Source of the DNA: CAIWHR01 sp963717695
GTDB lineage: Bacteria > Pseudomonadota > Gammaproteobacteria > Burkholderiales > Casimicrobiaceae
Length of the DNA stretch: 64,000 nt
Assembly (NCBI GenBank): GCA_963717695.1
Contig: CAVQWR010000004.1
Location: 62,001 to 126,000, forward strand
Reading direction: 5' to 3'
The notes below the pieces were generated by a model. That model ran no database searches, was not told where the DNA came from, and saw only the letters and a program-made list of their open reading frames with translations. Made by a program: the position numbers and the translations under genes. Positions 51,683 to 59,551 of this stretch are shown here, one piece after another (position 1 is the stretch's first letter; each line of letters begins with the position of its first letter).

Positions 51683-53964
51683 GGCTTGCCCAGGAGCAGG
51701 TAGAAGCTCGACGCGCCGCTCGATGTGCGTCCGTATGCGAAGTAGAACGGGCCGAGGAAAGTGTCCGCACCGAGGAACACGCTTCCCGCCGTGATGAGAT
51801 CGCTCGCGGATGCGTCGCCGCGCGTCTGCCAGGTGTTGCCGGCCTCGAGCGAGCCGCCGGCGTACAGGTCGCCGCCGATGTACGGGACCCTGGCGAGCCG
51901 ATGGTAGTAGACGACGCGGCCGAACGCGAGGTAGCTCCCTTCGAGCTGCTGATAGCGCAGCCCCGACAGGTTGAGGAAGCCGCCCAGCAGGTACGGATTG
52001 ACGATCGACGGGACGTCGCGCGACAGCGCGCCGCCGCGCACGGCGACGTTCAGGAAATCGTTGGCGTCGATCGGCACGCCGACGTTCGCATAGAGCGTGC
52101 TGCGCCCGAGGTTGTTGTACGTCTGCTCCGGCGCGTCGCCGAGACGCTGCGTCTCGGTGCCATAGAAGACGTCGAGGGCGACCTCGGCGCCGCGCTGCGG
52201 GAAGTACGGGGTGTCGCGATTGTCCCAGCGGGCGAGGAGCCGCGCACCGGCATCGGTCTGGCGCACCGCGTAGAAGTTCGGGACCGCGATCGTCGGGCTG
52301 CCCTTGTAATACGTGTAGACGAAACCCGCGCGAATCTCGCCCTGGCGCAGGATCGGAATTCCGACGTCGAGCCCCGCATCGTTGGTCTGGATGCGGTACT
52401 CGGCGACCCGTTGCGTCCCCGAGAACACGTAGCGCGGGACGTTCTGCGCCGCCGCGTACGCCGAGCCGAAGAGATCCTGCTCGACGTTGAACGGCTGGTA
52501 GAACTCCGTCGCGGCGCGGGAGATCCGACCGAGCTCGAGCTCGTTCAGCCACTGTGCGCCGAGGCTGTTGACCCACGTGCGCTTCGCGCCGGCGAGAAGG
52601 GAAAAGCCGGTCTCGCCCTGGAAATCGGTGACGTAATTGAGCCCGAAACGGACATAGGTCGGACCCATCGACTTTTCCTGGACGTTGACCAGCAGTCCCG
52701 ACTTGTCGCCCTCCTCGACCATCCGGTAGTCGATGCGCTCGTAATCGCCGGTGCCGTAGAGCCGCTCGAGGCCGCGGTTGACGGCGGCGATGTCGAACGG
52801 CTTGTCGAGATGGACGTCGAGCTCCTCCTTGACCACCGTCGGATTCGCATACTGGGTGCCGTCGACGCGGACGAAATCGACCTTCGCTGCCGGTGCGTCG
52901 GCGATCCGCGGGTGCTCGCGCTTGTATTGCGCGTACGCCGCGACCGACACCGACAATGTCGCGAGCTGCGGCGCCATCTCGCGCGCGACGGCTTCGCCGC
53001 GTCGGATGAATTCGCGCGCCTGATTGAAGTCGGACGAGGTCAGGGTGCCGAGGTCGGGCGAGATCAGGATGTCGCCGGGGCGCAGCGTCGCGAGCTGCGC
53101 GCGCACGTTCTGCTCGGTCAGGATGTTGATCATCTGGCCGGTGATGCCGATGATCGAGGTCAGCTGCGCGCGATCCATCAGCGGCGTGCCGATGTTGACG
53201 GCGATCACGACGTCGGCGCCCATCGCGCGGACGATGTCGATGGGCAGGTTGTCGACGAGGCCGCCGTCGCCCAGGATCTGGCCGCCGTATTCGGCCGGCG
53301 AGAAGATGCCGGGAATCGACATGCTGGAGCGCATCGCCTGGTACAGCGGCCCGCGCTCGAACACGTACGGCTTGCCGGTCACCATGTCGGTCGCGACGCA
53401 GCGGAAGGGCACGGGCAGCGCGTCGAAGCTCTTCACGCCGTCGGCGCTGCTCGTGAGCTCGTGCAGGAAGAGCTCGAGGTTCGAGCCCGTGAGCGCGCCC
53501 TGGAAGCCGCGGATCTCGCCGTCGCGGATGCCGATCTCGAGCGGCAGCGGAAAGCGGTCCTCGCGCTGCTTTTCGCGAAACGTGAGCTCCTTGCGCGGCG
53601 GCGAGTCGGAGAACATCGACGCCCACGAGATGGACGTCACGATCTTCTCCATTTCGGCCGGCGTCTTGTCGATCGCGTAGAGCCCGCCGACGATCGATCC
53701 CATCGACGTCGCGGCAATGTAGTCGACCGGGATGTTCATCTCCTCCAGCACCTTGATGACGCCGATGTGCGTGATGCCGCGGGCGCCGCCGCCGGAGAGG
53801 ACGAGGCCGATCTTCGGGCGCTTCTTGATCGCCGGGGGCGCCGCGGCGTCCTGCGCGGCGGAAGGCGGCGGCGCGGCCTGTGCCGCGGCGAGCGCCGTCA
53901 GCGCGGCGCAAGCCAGCGCGACGCACGCGTTCGTCCACCGGCGAACGACGCCCGTCGGGCGCAT
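51679..53964 (-). CDS. Patatin-like phospholipase with POTRA and outer-membrane barrel (type Vd autotransporter)
   Basis: The protein is about 761 residues from ATG 53964, which gives the signal peptide RRWTNACVALACAALTALAAAQA. The patatin domain has LVLSGGGARGITHIGVIKVLEE (oxyanion loop), Ser87 in AATSMGSIVGG and Asp in DGGLVDNLPIDI, the Ser-Asp dyad. One POTRA domain (VDFVRVDGTQYANPTVVKEELDVHL) and a BamA/FhaC-like 16-strand barrel follow, ending SSFYLLLGKP. This is the PlpD layout: a secreted lipolytic domain exported through its own barrel. The first residue of the GxSxG motif is Ala. Longer start sites at 54048 and 54093 are possible. Confidence 0.9.
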   Translation of the reverse strand: MRPTGVVRRWTNACVALACAALTALAAAQAAPPPSAAQDAAAPPAIKKRPKIGLVLSGGGARGITHIGVIKVLEEMNIPVDYIAATSMGSIVGGLYAIDKTPAEMEKIVTSISWASMFSDSPPRKELTFREKQREDRFPLPLEIGIRDGEIRGFQGALTGSNLELFLHELTSSADGVKSFDALPVPFRCVATDMVTGKPYVFERGPLYQAMRSSMSIPGIFSPAEYGGQILGDGGLVDNLPIDIVRAMGADVVIAVNIGTPLMDRAQLTSIIGITGQMINILTEQNVRAQLATLRPGDILISPDLGTLTSSDFNQAREFIRRGEAVAREMAPQLATLSVSVAAYAQYKREHPRIADAPAAKVDFVRVDGTQYANPTVVKEELDVHLDKPFDIAAVNRGLERLYGTGDYERIDYRMVEEGDKSGLLVNVQEKSMGPTYVRFGLNYVTDFQGETGFSLLAGAKRTWVNSLGAQWLNELELGRISRAATEFYQPFNVEQDLFGSAYAAAQNVPRYVFSGTQRVAEYRIQTNDAGLDVGIPILRQGEIRAGFVYTYYKGSPTIAVPNFYAVRQTDAGARLLARWDNRDTPYFPQRGAEVALDVFYGTETQRLGDAPEQTYNNLGRSTLYANVGVPIDANDFLNVAVRGGALSRDVPSIVNPYLLGGFLNLSGLRYQQLEGSYLAFGRVVYYHRLARVPYIGGDLYAGGSLEAGNTWQTRGDASASDLITAGSVFLGADTFLGPFYFAYGRTSSGASSFYLLLGKP

Positions 53965-54095
53965 GCATCGGCGCCGCGCCACGCGATGTTCGGACAAGTG
54001 CGGCGGATAAGGGGCCGCGGCGGCGCGAAACTGCGAAAGGAAAGGCATGGCCGCGTCCAGGATCGAAGGGTTGCGAAGCGCGTCCAATTCCATTA

Positions 54096-54101
54096 ATTAT
54101 A
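54096..54101 (-). promoter_or_regulatory. Consensus -10 box of the patatin-bioA-dacB operon
   Basis: A perfect TATAAT on the minus strand, about 130 nt before the preferred start codon at 53964. Its position makes the start at 54093 unlikely, because transcription would begin at or after it. No clear -35 is seen. Confidence 0.45.
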
Positions 54102-54183
54102 GCCCGCCCCACCTGCCATTGACCCGCCTCCGCCGGCGCGCGCAGCCTCGCTCGGTCGCGCGGCGCTGCGCTGACATGTCCCG

Positions 54184-54753
54184 ATGAATCCCGCCCCTGC
54201 GAATGCGCCTTCCCCCGACGGCGGCGCCTACACGACGACCGCGATTGCGCTGCACTGGGTCGCGGCGTTCCTCATCGCGTGCAACGTCGCGCTCGGACTC
54301 TCGATGGTCGACCTGCCGTTCAGCCCGCAGAAGTTCCGCTGGTACGGGTGGCACAAGTGGATCGGCATCACGGTCTTCCTGCTCGCCGCGGGGCGCCTCG
54401 CCTGGCGCGCCCTCCATCCGCCGCCCGCTCCGATCGCGATGCCGGCGTGGCAGCGGCGCGCCGCCTCGATCGTGCACGGGCTGCTTTACGCGCTGATGCT
54501 GGCAATACCGGTCTCCGGGTGGATCTACAGCTCGTCCACCGGGATTTCAGTCGTCTATCTCGGTCTTTTCCCGCTGCCGGACCTGGTCGGCAAGGACAAG
54601 GCGCTGGCCGAGACGCTGAAAGCGGTCCACGTCGCATTGAACTTCGCGCTTGCTGCGCTTGTCTTTGTCCATGTCGGTGCCGCCATCAAGCACCATTGGG
54701 TCGATCGCGACGGCGTCCTGCCGCGCATGCTCCCCTTCCTCCGTCGCCCCTGA
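54184..54753 (+). CDS. Cytochrome b561 (CybB/YceJ-like)
   Basis: The 189-residue membrane protein has four helices with heme-ligand histidines: TTTAIALHWVAAFLIACN, RWYGWHKWIGITVFLLAAGR, ASIVHGLLYALMLAIPVSGW and LKAVHVALNFALAALVFVHVGAAIKHHW. YSSSTGISVVYLGLFPLPD is the loop typical of bacterial b561. It probably passes electrons between ubiquinol and periplasmic partners. Three YceI genes follow on the same strand, as in the E. coli yceJ-yceI pair. Confidence 0.9.
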   Translation: MNPAPANAPSPDGGAYTTTAIALHWVAAFLIACNVALGLSMVDLPFSPQKFRWYGWHKWIGITVFLLAAGRLAWRALHPPPAPIAMPAWQRRAASIVHGLLYALMLAIPVSGWIYSSSTGISVVYLGLFPLPDLVGKDKALAETLKAVHVALNFALAALVFVHVGAAIKHHWVDRDGVLPRMLPFLRRP

Positions 54754-54766
54754 AAGGACCCCGCAA

Positions 54767-55333
54767 ATGCATCCTCTACGCTCGTTCATTCCGCCGCTCG
54801 CCGCCATGCTGATGGCGGCCTCCGGCGGCACTTCCGCGCAGGGGGTGCTCATCGACAAGAGCGAGATCCGCTTCGCGACCAAGCAGATGGGCGCGAACGT
54901 CGAAGGCCGCTTCCGCCGCTGGAAGGCCAACGTCGACTTCCGACCCAAGGATCTCGCGCATTCGAAGGCCGAGTTCGAGATCGAGCTCGGCAGCATCGAC
55001 CTCGCGAGCGACGAGTCGGAAAGCGAGGTCCGCGGCGCGCTCTGGTTCGACACGGCGAAATTCCCGGTCGCAAAATTCCAGTCGGCTTCCGTCAAGGGGT
55101 TGGGCGGCGACCGCTACGAGATCGCCGGCACGATGTCGATCAAGGGCGTGGCACGCGATGTCGTCGTCCCCGTCGCGCTGAAGAAGGATCCTTCCGGCAA
55201 CAGCGTCGCCGAAGGCCATTTCACCATCAAGCGTCTCGACTTCAAGGTGGGCGAGGGCGTCTGGGCCGACACTGCCACCGTGGCCAACGACGTCGATGTC
55301 CGCATCCGCATGGTCCTGCCGACCGTGTCGTGA
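54767..55333 (+). CDS. YceI family periplasmic protein (paralogue 1)
   Basis: The 188-residue product has a signal peptide (SFIPPLAAMLMAASGGTSAQG) and a YceI lipocalin-like barrel: GVLIDKSEIRFATKQMGANVEGRFRRW, IDLASDESESEVRGALWFDTAKFPVAKFQS and GTMSIKGVARDVVVPVAL. YceI proteins bind polyisoprenoids and are induced by osmotic or base stress in other bacteria. It starts 13 nt after the b561 gene. Its first strands diverge most from the other two paralogues. Confidence 0.92.
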   Translation: MHPLRSFIPPLAAMLMAASGGTSAQGVLIDKSEIRFATKQMGANVEGRFRRWKANVDFRPKDLAHSKAEFEIELGSIDLASDESESEVRGALWFDTAKFPVAKFQSASVKGLGGDRYEIAGTMSIKGVARDVVVPVALKKDPSGNSVAEGHFTIKRLDFKVGEGVWADTATVANDVDVRIRMVLPTVS

Positions 55334-55456
55334 TGGAATAATCCGCGGCGACGGAATGTTTTTCTTCGTCGCGTCTGGCCGGTTTTCTCTCGCGGAGCGG
55401 CGCGATCCCGGTTGCCGCCGACACCGCAACGTGCAATTGCCTTTCTGGAGGTTCGA

Positions 55457-56023
55457 TTGAAGTCACGCACCGCGGTCGCCGTGCTCGCCCTTGGCTTTGC
55501 CGCTCCCGCCTTTGGCGACACCTACGTGCTCGATCCGACCCACACATTCCCGGGTTTCGAGGTGCGCCACGCCGGTTTCTCGATGCAGCGCGGGTCGTTC
55601 CTCGGTGCGACGGGTAAGGTGACCCTCGACGCCGCGGCGAAAAGAGGAACGATCGACGTCACGATCGACGCGGCCAGTATCGACACGCGAATGCCCGCGC
55701 GCGACGCTCGCCTCAAGAGCGAAGGCTGGTTCGACGTCGCGAAGTATCCGACGCTGACGTTCAAGTCGACCGACCTCAAGTTCGATGGCGACACGCTTGT
55801 CGGCGCCAAGGGCGAGCTCACGATGCACGGCGTCACCAGGCCGGTGAAGCTCGCCGTGACCAATTTCAAGTGCGGCCCGAGCCCGTTCAACCGGACGAGG
55901 CAGATGTGCGGCGCCGAGGTCAGCGCTACCATCCTGCGGTCGGAGTGGGGCGTCAACGCCGACATCCCGGTCGTCGGCGACGAGGTGCGGATCGCGATTC
56001 CGATCGAGGCGTACAAGGAATAA
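55457..56023 (+). CDS. YceI family periplasmic protein (paralogue 2)
   Basis: The start is TTG 55457, chosen because TGGAGG lies 6 nt upstream and it gives a proper signal peptide (TAVAVLALGFAAPAFG). The mature 168 residues show the canonical YceI pattern DTYVLDPTHTFPGFEVRHAGF, IDAASIDTRMPARDARLKSEGWFDVAKYPTLTFKS and GELTMHGVTRPVKLAVTNF, with a conserved Cys pair near CGPSPFNRTRQMCG. This is the closest of the three to E. coli YceI. It probably binds an isoprenoid quinone-like lipid in the periplasm. Confidence 0.92.
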   Translation: MKSRTAVAVLALGFAAPAFGDTYVLDPTHTFPGFEVRHAGFSMQRGSFLGATGKVTLDAAAKRGTIDVTIDAASIDTRMPARDARLKSEGWFDVAKYPTLTFKSTDLKFDGDTLVGAKGELTMHGVTRPVKLAVTNFKCGPSPFNRTRQMCGAEVSATILRSEWGVNADIPVVGDEVRIAIPIEAYKE

Positions 56024-56086
56024 CGGGGCGCCGGCGGTGTATGCGTGGAGGGAGGGACGAAATTCCTCTCTCAACGCGGATTCCGG

Positions 56087-56731
56087 ATGCCGTCGCCTCG
56101 ATTCATCGCCTTCGCAGCACGCATGAGTTCCGCTGCCACGAGCGTGCGGCGGGTCGCGCTCGCGCTGCTGATTGCCGCCAGCACGACGGGGAGCGCCGCC
56201 ACCAGGGATCCTGTCTACCGGATCGACCCGGAGCGCACGGTGGCGAGCTTCTCGGTCAACGAGCTGGGGCTCTGGCAGCGCACCGGCCGCTTCGGGCGCA
56301 CGCGCGGGCAGATCCGCTTTGACGCCGACGCCCAGTCCGGCGGCATCGACCTCGCCGTCGATGCGGCGTCGGTCGACACCGGCTGGTCGCTGCGCGACGA
56401 TTTCGTGCGCGGCGAGCACATGCTTGACGTCGAGCGGCATCCGCAGTTCCGTTTCCGCTCGACCGCGCTGCGCTTCGATGGGCATCGGCTGGTGGCCGTC
56501 GACGGCGTCCTCACGCTGCGCGACGTGGCGCTCCCCGTTCGCTTTCGCGTCACCGACGTCCACTGCGCCGCGCCGCGGGCGGGCGCCGCCGAGCGCTGCG
56601 ACGCCGCGATCTCGGGCAGCATCTCCCGCCGCGCGTTCGGCATGGACTTCGCCTATCCGCTGATCGGCGACGACGTGCGCTTCGATTTCGTCGTCAGCGC
56701 GGAGCGCGCCGGCGACGCGGCGTCGCCCTAG
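56087..56731 (+). CDS. YceI family periplasmic protein (paralogue 3)
   Basis: The 214-residue product has a signal peptide from about VRRVALALLIAASTTGSAA and the YceI fold with YRIDPERTVASFSVNELGLWQRTGRFGR, DAASVDTGWSLRDDFVRGEHMLDVERHPQFRFRST and DGVLTLRDVALPVRFRVTDVHC. A Cys pair (VHC and ERCDAA) parallels paralogue 2. Start ATG 56087 is assumed; ATG 56123 would place the signal peptide closer to the N-terminus. Its end overlaps the convergent peptidase gene by 4 nt. Confidence 0.88.
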   Translation: MPSPRFIAFAARMSSAATSVRRVALALLIAASTTGSAATRDPVYRIDPERTVASFSVNELGLWQRTGRFGRTRGQIRFDADAQSGGIDLAVDAASVDTGWSLRDDFVRGEHMLDVERHPQFRFRSTALRFDGHRLVAVDGVLTLRDVALPVRFRVTDVHCAAPRAGAAERCDAAISGSISRRAFGMDFAYPLIGDDVRFDFVVSAERAGDAASP

Positions 56732-57699
56732 GCAACGCGCAGCTGCATCCGGCGCACCGCGGCAACGAGCTCGCGCGTGATCCCGGGCTCCCGCACCGAA
56801 TGGCCGGCGTCGGCGACGACGATGTATTCCGCTTCCGGCCACGCGCGCGCAAGCGCATCGGCCGTGACCGGCGGGCAGACGATGTCGTAGCGGCCCTGCA
56901 CGATGGTGCACGGCAGGTGGCGAATCCGTCCGAGCCCCGCGAGAAGCTCGTCATCGCCGAGGAAGGCGCGATGCACGAAGTAATGCGCCTCGATGCGCGC
57001 GATCGCGAGCGCCGCGGTGTCGCTGTCGGGCTTCAACACGGGATCCACCGACGGCAGCAGCGTCGAGCACGCGCCTTCGTAGCGGTCCCACGCATGCGCC
57101 GCCGGGAGGTGGATCGCAGGATCGGGATCGGTCAGCCGCCGGTGATAGTTGCCGAGGAGGTCGGAGCGCTCCGCATCCGGAAGGAATTCGGCGAAGGCGC
57201 GCCACGCTTCCGGGAACACGTTGCGCATCCCGTGGATGAACCAGTCGAGCTCGGCCGGTCGCGCGAGGAACACGCCGCGCAGCACGAGTCCGAGGCAGCG
57301 CTCCGGATGCGCCTCGGCGTACGCGAGCGCCAGCGTCGCGCCCCACGAGCCGCCGAATACCAGCCAGCGCTCGATGCCGAGGTGCCTGCGTAGCGCTTCC
57401 ATGTCGGCCACGAGATGCTGCGTGGTGTTGCGCTCGATCGCGGCGGGCGGCGTCGAACGTCCCGCGCCGCGCTGGTCGAACAGCACGATGCGCCAGAACG
57501 ACGGATCGAAAAAGCGGCGATGAAACGGCAGGCAGCCGCCGCCCGGCCCGCCGTGCAGGTAGACGACCGGCACGCCGGACGCGCGACCGCAGGTCTCCCA
57601 GTAGATCGAATGCGGCGCATCGACGACGAGCCGCCCGTGCCGGTACGGATCGATCTCCGGAAACAGCACCGAATCGCGGGTCTTCGGATTGTCGGGCAT
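56728..57699 (-). CDS. pip: Prolyl aminopeptidase (proline iminopeptidase)
   Basis: The 323-residue alpha/beta hydrolase matches S33 proline iminopeptidases: LHGGPGGGCLPFHRRFFDPSFWRIVLFDQRGAGRS, the nucleophile Ser in WLVFGGSWGATLALAYA, the acid in QGRYDIVCPP and His in VVADAGHSVREPG. It removes N-terminal proline from peptides. The start ATG 57699 gives MPDNPKTRDSVLFPEIDPY. It is 35 nt downstream of the FAH gene on the same strand, so it may be read from the sugar-acid operon, though its function is unrelated. Confidence 0.93.
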   Translation of the reverse strand: MPDNPKTRDSVLFPEIDPYRHGRLVVDAPHSIYWETCGRASGVPVVYLHGGPGGGCLPFHRRFFDPSFWRIVLFDQRGAGRSTPPAAIERNTTQHLVADMEALRRHLGIERWLVFGGSWGATLALAYAEAHPERCLGLVLRGVFLARPAELDWFIHGMRNVFPEAWRAFAEFLPDAERSDLLGNYHRRLTDPDPAIHLPAAHAWDRYEGACSTLLPSVDPVLKPDSDTAALAIARIEAHYFVHRAFLGDDELLAGLGRIRHLPCTIVQGRYDIVCPPVTADALARAWPEAEYIVVADAGHSVREPGITRELVAAVRRMQLRVA

Positions 57700-57734
57700 T
57701 GGCGTTTCGCCGGACGGCTCGCGCGTGCGGCGCG

Positions 57735-58595
57735 CTAGCGCCGCGCCTTGTACGCCACGACCTTCTGCGTCTGCTCGCCGAGCCCTTCGATGCCGAGCGT
57801 AACGACGTCGCCCGCCTTGAGATACTGCGGCGTCGGTTTCATCCCCATGCCGACGCCGGGCGGCGTGCCGGTGGTGATGACGTCGCCCGGCAGAAGCGTC
57901 ATGTAGCGCGAGACGTCGGCCACCACCGCCGCGACGCCGAAGATCATCGTCTTCGTGCTGCCGCGCTGCTTCGCAACACCGTTGACGTCGAGCCACATGC
58001 CGAGCTTCTGCGGATCGCGGATCTCATCCGTGGTGACAAGCCAGGGTCCGAGCGGGCCGAACGTGTCGCAGCCCTTGCCCTTGTTCCACTGCGAGCCGCC
58101 GTGCTTCAGCTGGTAGTCGCGCTCGGAAACATCGTTGATCACGCAGTAGCCGGCGACGTAGCGCAGCGCGTCCTTCTCCGCGACGTGCCGCGCCGTGCGG
58201 CCGATCACGACGCCGAGCTCCACCTCCCAGTCGGTTGCCGTCGAATCCGGCGGCAGCATGATCGCGTCGTTGGGTCCGACGATGCACGTCGGCGACTTGA
58301 AGAACACCACCGGATTCGCGGGAATCGCCATCCCCGCTTCGGCCGCATGATCGGCATAGTTCAATCCGATCGCGACGAATTTCGAGGGTGTGGCGACGCA
58401 GGCGCCGAGGCGCGGCCGGCCCTTGACCAGAGGCAGCCGGCGCACGTCGAGCTTCGCGAGTTCCCGGAGCTTCGCCGGCGCCAGCGTCGCGGCGTCGATG
58501 TCCTTCACCTTGCGCGACAGATCGCGCAGCTTGCCGTCGGCGTCGATCAGTCCCGGCTTTTCCTTGCCGGCGGGGCCGTAGCGTACGAGTTTCAT
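57735..58595 (-). CDS. Fumarylacetoacetate hydrolase family protein (2,4-diketo-3-deoxy sugar acid hydrolase-like)
   Basis: The 286-residue protein has the FAH fold with metal-binding Glu/Asp: KFVAIGLNYADHAAEAGMAIP, WEVELGVVIGRTARHV, INDVSERDYQLKHGGSQWNKGKGCDTFGPLGPW and TGTPPGVGMGMKPTPQYLKAGDVV. This close variant is common as the last step of the L-fuconate or L-rhamnonate diketo-hydrolase pathways, splitting 2,4-diketo-3-deoxy acids to pyruvate and a hydroxyacid. The upstream SDR and dehydratase genes agree with that. A structured 96-nt element lies just before its start. Confidence 0.9.
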   Translation of the reverse strand: MKLVRYGPAGKEKPGLIDADGKLRDLSRKVKDIDAATLAPAKLRELAKLDVRRLPLVKGRPRLGACVATPSKFVAIGLNYADHAAEAGMAIPANPVVFFKSPTCIVGPNDAIMLPPDSTATDWEVELGVVIGRTARHVAEKDALRYVAGYCVINDVSERDYQLKHGGSQWNKGKGCDTFGPLGPWLVTTDEIRDPQKLGMWLDVNGVAKQRGSTKTMIFGVAAVVADVSRYMTLLPGDVITTGTPPGVGMGMKPTPQYLKAGDVVTLGIEGLGEQTQKVVAYKARR

Positions 58596-58655
58596 TCAGT
58601 TCTCCAATTGTTAGACGTGAAATCGAAGCGGAGAATCCGGGAAGAAAGCGAGGAG

Positions 58656-58751
58656 AATGGCCGCTGGCAAGGCGTAGCGGAGCTTCCGACCGGAGCGTAC
58701 ACGCAAGTACGTGAGGATCGAAAGCGAGCAGCAACGCAGCCAGCGGTCATT
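58656..58751. ncRNA. Structured intercistronic RNA element or dispersed repeat
   Basis: AATGGCCGCTGGC at 58656-58668 pairs over all 13 positions (one G-U) with GCCAGCGGTCATT at 58739-58751. The 70-nt interior has at least two sub-hairpins: TCCG-AC-CGGA near 58685 and CGTAC-ACGCAA-GTACG near 58697. It sits in the 177-nt gap between the SDR and FAH genes, both read leftward. It could stabilise or process the operon mRNA, or be one copy of an intergenic repeat family; I cannot assign a known class. Confidence 0.5.
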
Positions 58752-58772
58752 ATCCGACGCTTTCCACCGGAT

Positions 58773-59513
58773 TCAGATCGTCATTCCGCCGTCACATGAA
58801 TAAGTATTGCCCGTGATGAACGCCGCTTCGTCCGACGCGAGAAAGACGACCAGCGGCGCGATTTCCTCGGCCTTCGCGAGGCGGCCCATCGGCTGCCGGG
58901 CGATGAACGCCTTGCGCGCCTCCACCGGATCGGCGAACGCATTGATCCGTCCGGCAAGCGAGGGCGTGTCCACGGTGCCCGGCGCGATTGCATTGCAGCG
59001 GATGCCCTTGGTCACGAAGTCCGCGGCGACCGCCTTCGTGAGCCCGACGACGGCTGCCTTCGATGCGCCGTAGACGAACCGGTTCGGCAATCCCTTCACC
59101 GACGACGCGATGGACGCCATGTTGATGATGCTGCCGCCGCCCATCTCGAGCATCCGCGGCAAAGCGGCGCGTATTGCGACGTACATCGAGCGCACATTGA
59201 GATTGAAGCTGAAGTCCCAGTCCTTCGGGGTGCAGTCGAGGATCGTGCCGTGATGGACGAATCCGGCGCAGTTGAAAAGGATGTCGAGCGGCGGCAGCGA
59301 GGTGATCGTCGTCGCGATCGCGGCGTCGTCCAGCACGTCGAGCACGCTCGGCGTCACGTTGTGCGTCCCGCCGAGCGCCGCGACGAGCGCGGGGTTCACG
59401 TCGGTGGCGTAGACCTGCGCGCCTTCGGCGGCCATCGCCAGCGCGGTCGCGCGGCCGATGCCCTGGCCCGCGGCGGTAATCAGCGCGGTCTTGCCCGCGA
59501 GCCTTCCTGCCAT
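58773..59513 (-). CDS. SDR family oxidoreductase (2-keto-3-deoxy-L-fuconate dehydrogenase-like)
   Basis: The 246-residue classical SDR has LITAAGQGIGRATALAMAAEG, ILFNCAGFVHHG, INMASIASSVKG, the catalytic FVYGASKAAVVGLTKAVAAD and IAPGTVDTPSLAGRI. NAAFADPVEARKAFIARQP-type sequence here reads NAFADPVEARKAFIARQPMGR, usual in enzymes acting on 2-keto-3-deoxy sugar acids. It would oxidise the dehydratase product to a 2,4-diketo acid, the substrate of the FAH enzyme next to it. AGGAGA precedes ATG 59513. Confidence 0.87.
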   Translation of the reverse strand: MAGRLAGKTALITAAGQGIGRATALAMAAEGAQVYATDVNPALVAALGGTHNVTPSVLDVLDDAAIATTITSLPPLDILFNCAGFVHHGTILDCTPKDWDFSFNLNVRSMYVAIRAALPRMLEMGGGSIINMASIASSVKGLPNRFVYGASKAAVVGLTKAVAADFVTKGIRCNAIAPGTVDTPSLAGRINAFADPVEARKAFIARQPMGRLAKAEEIAPLVVFLASDEAAFITGNTYSCDGGMTI

Positions 59514-59551
59514 GCATCTTCTCCTTGCGTGACGTTACGCGGACGCCGGGG

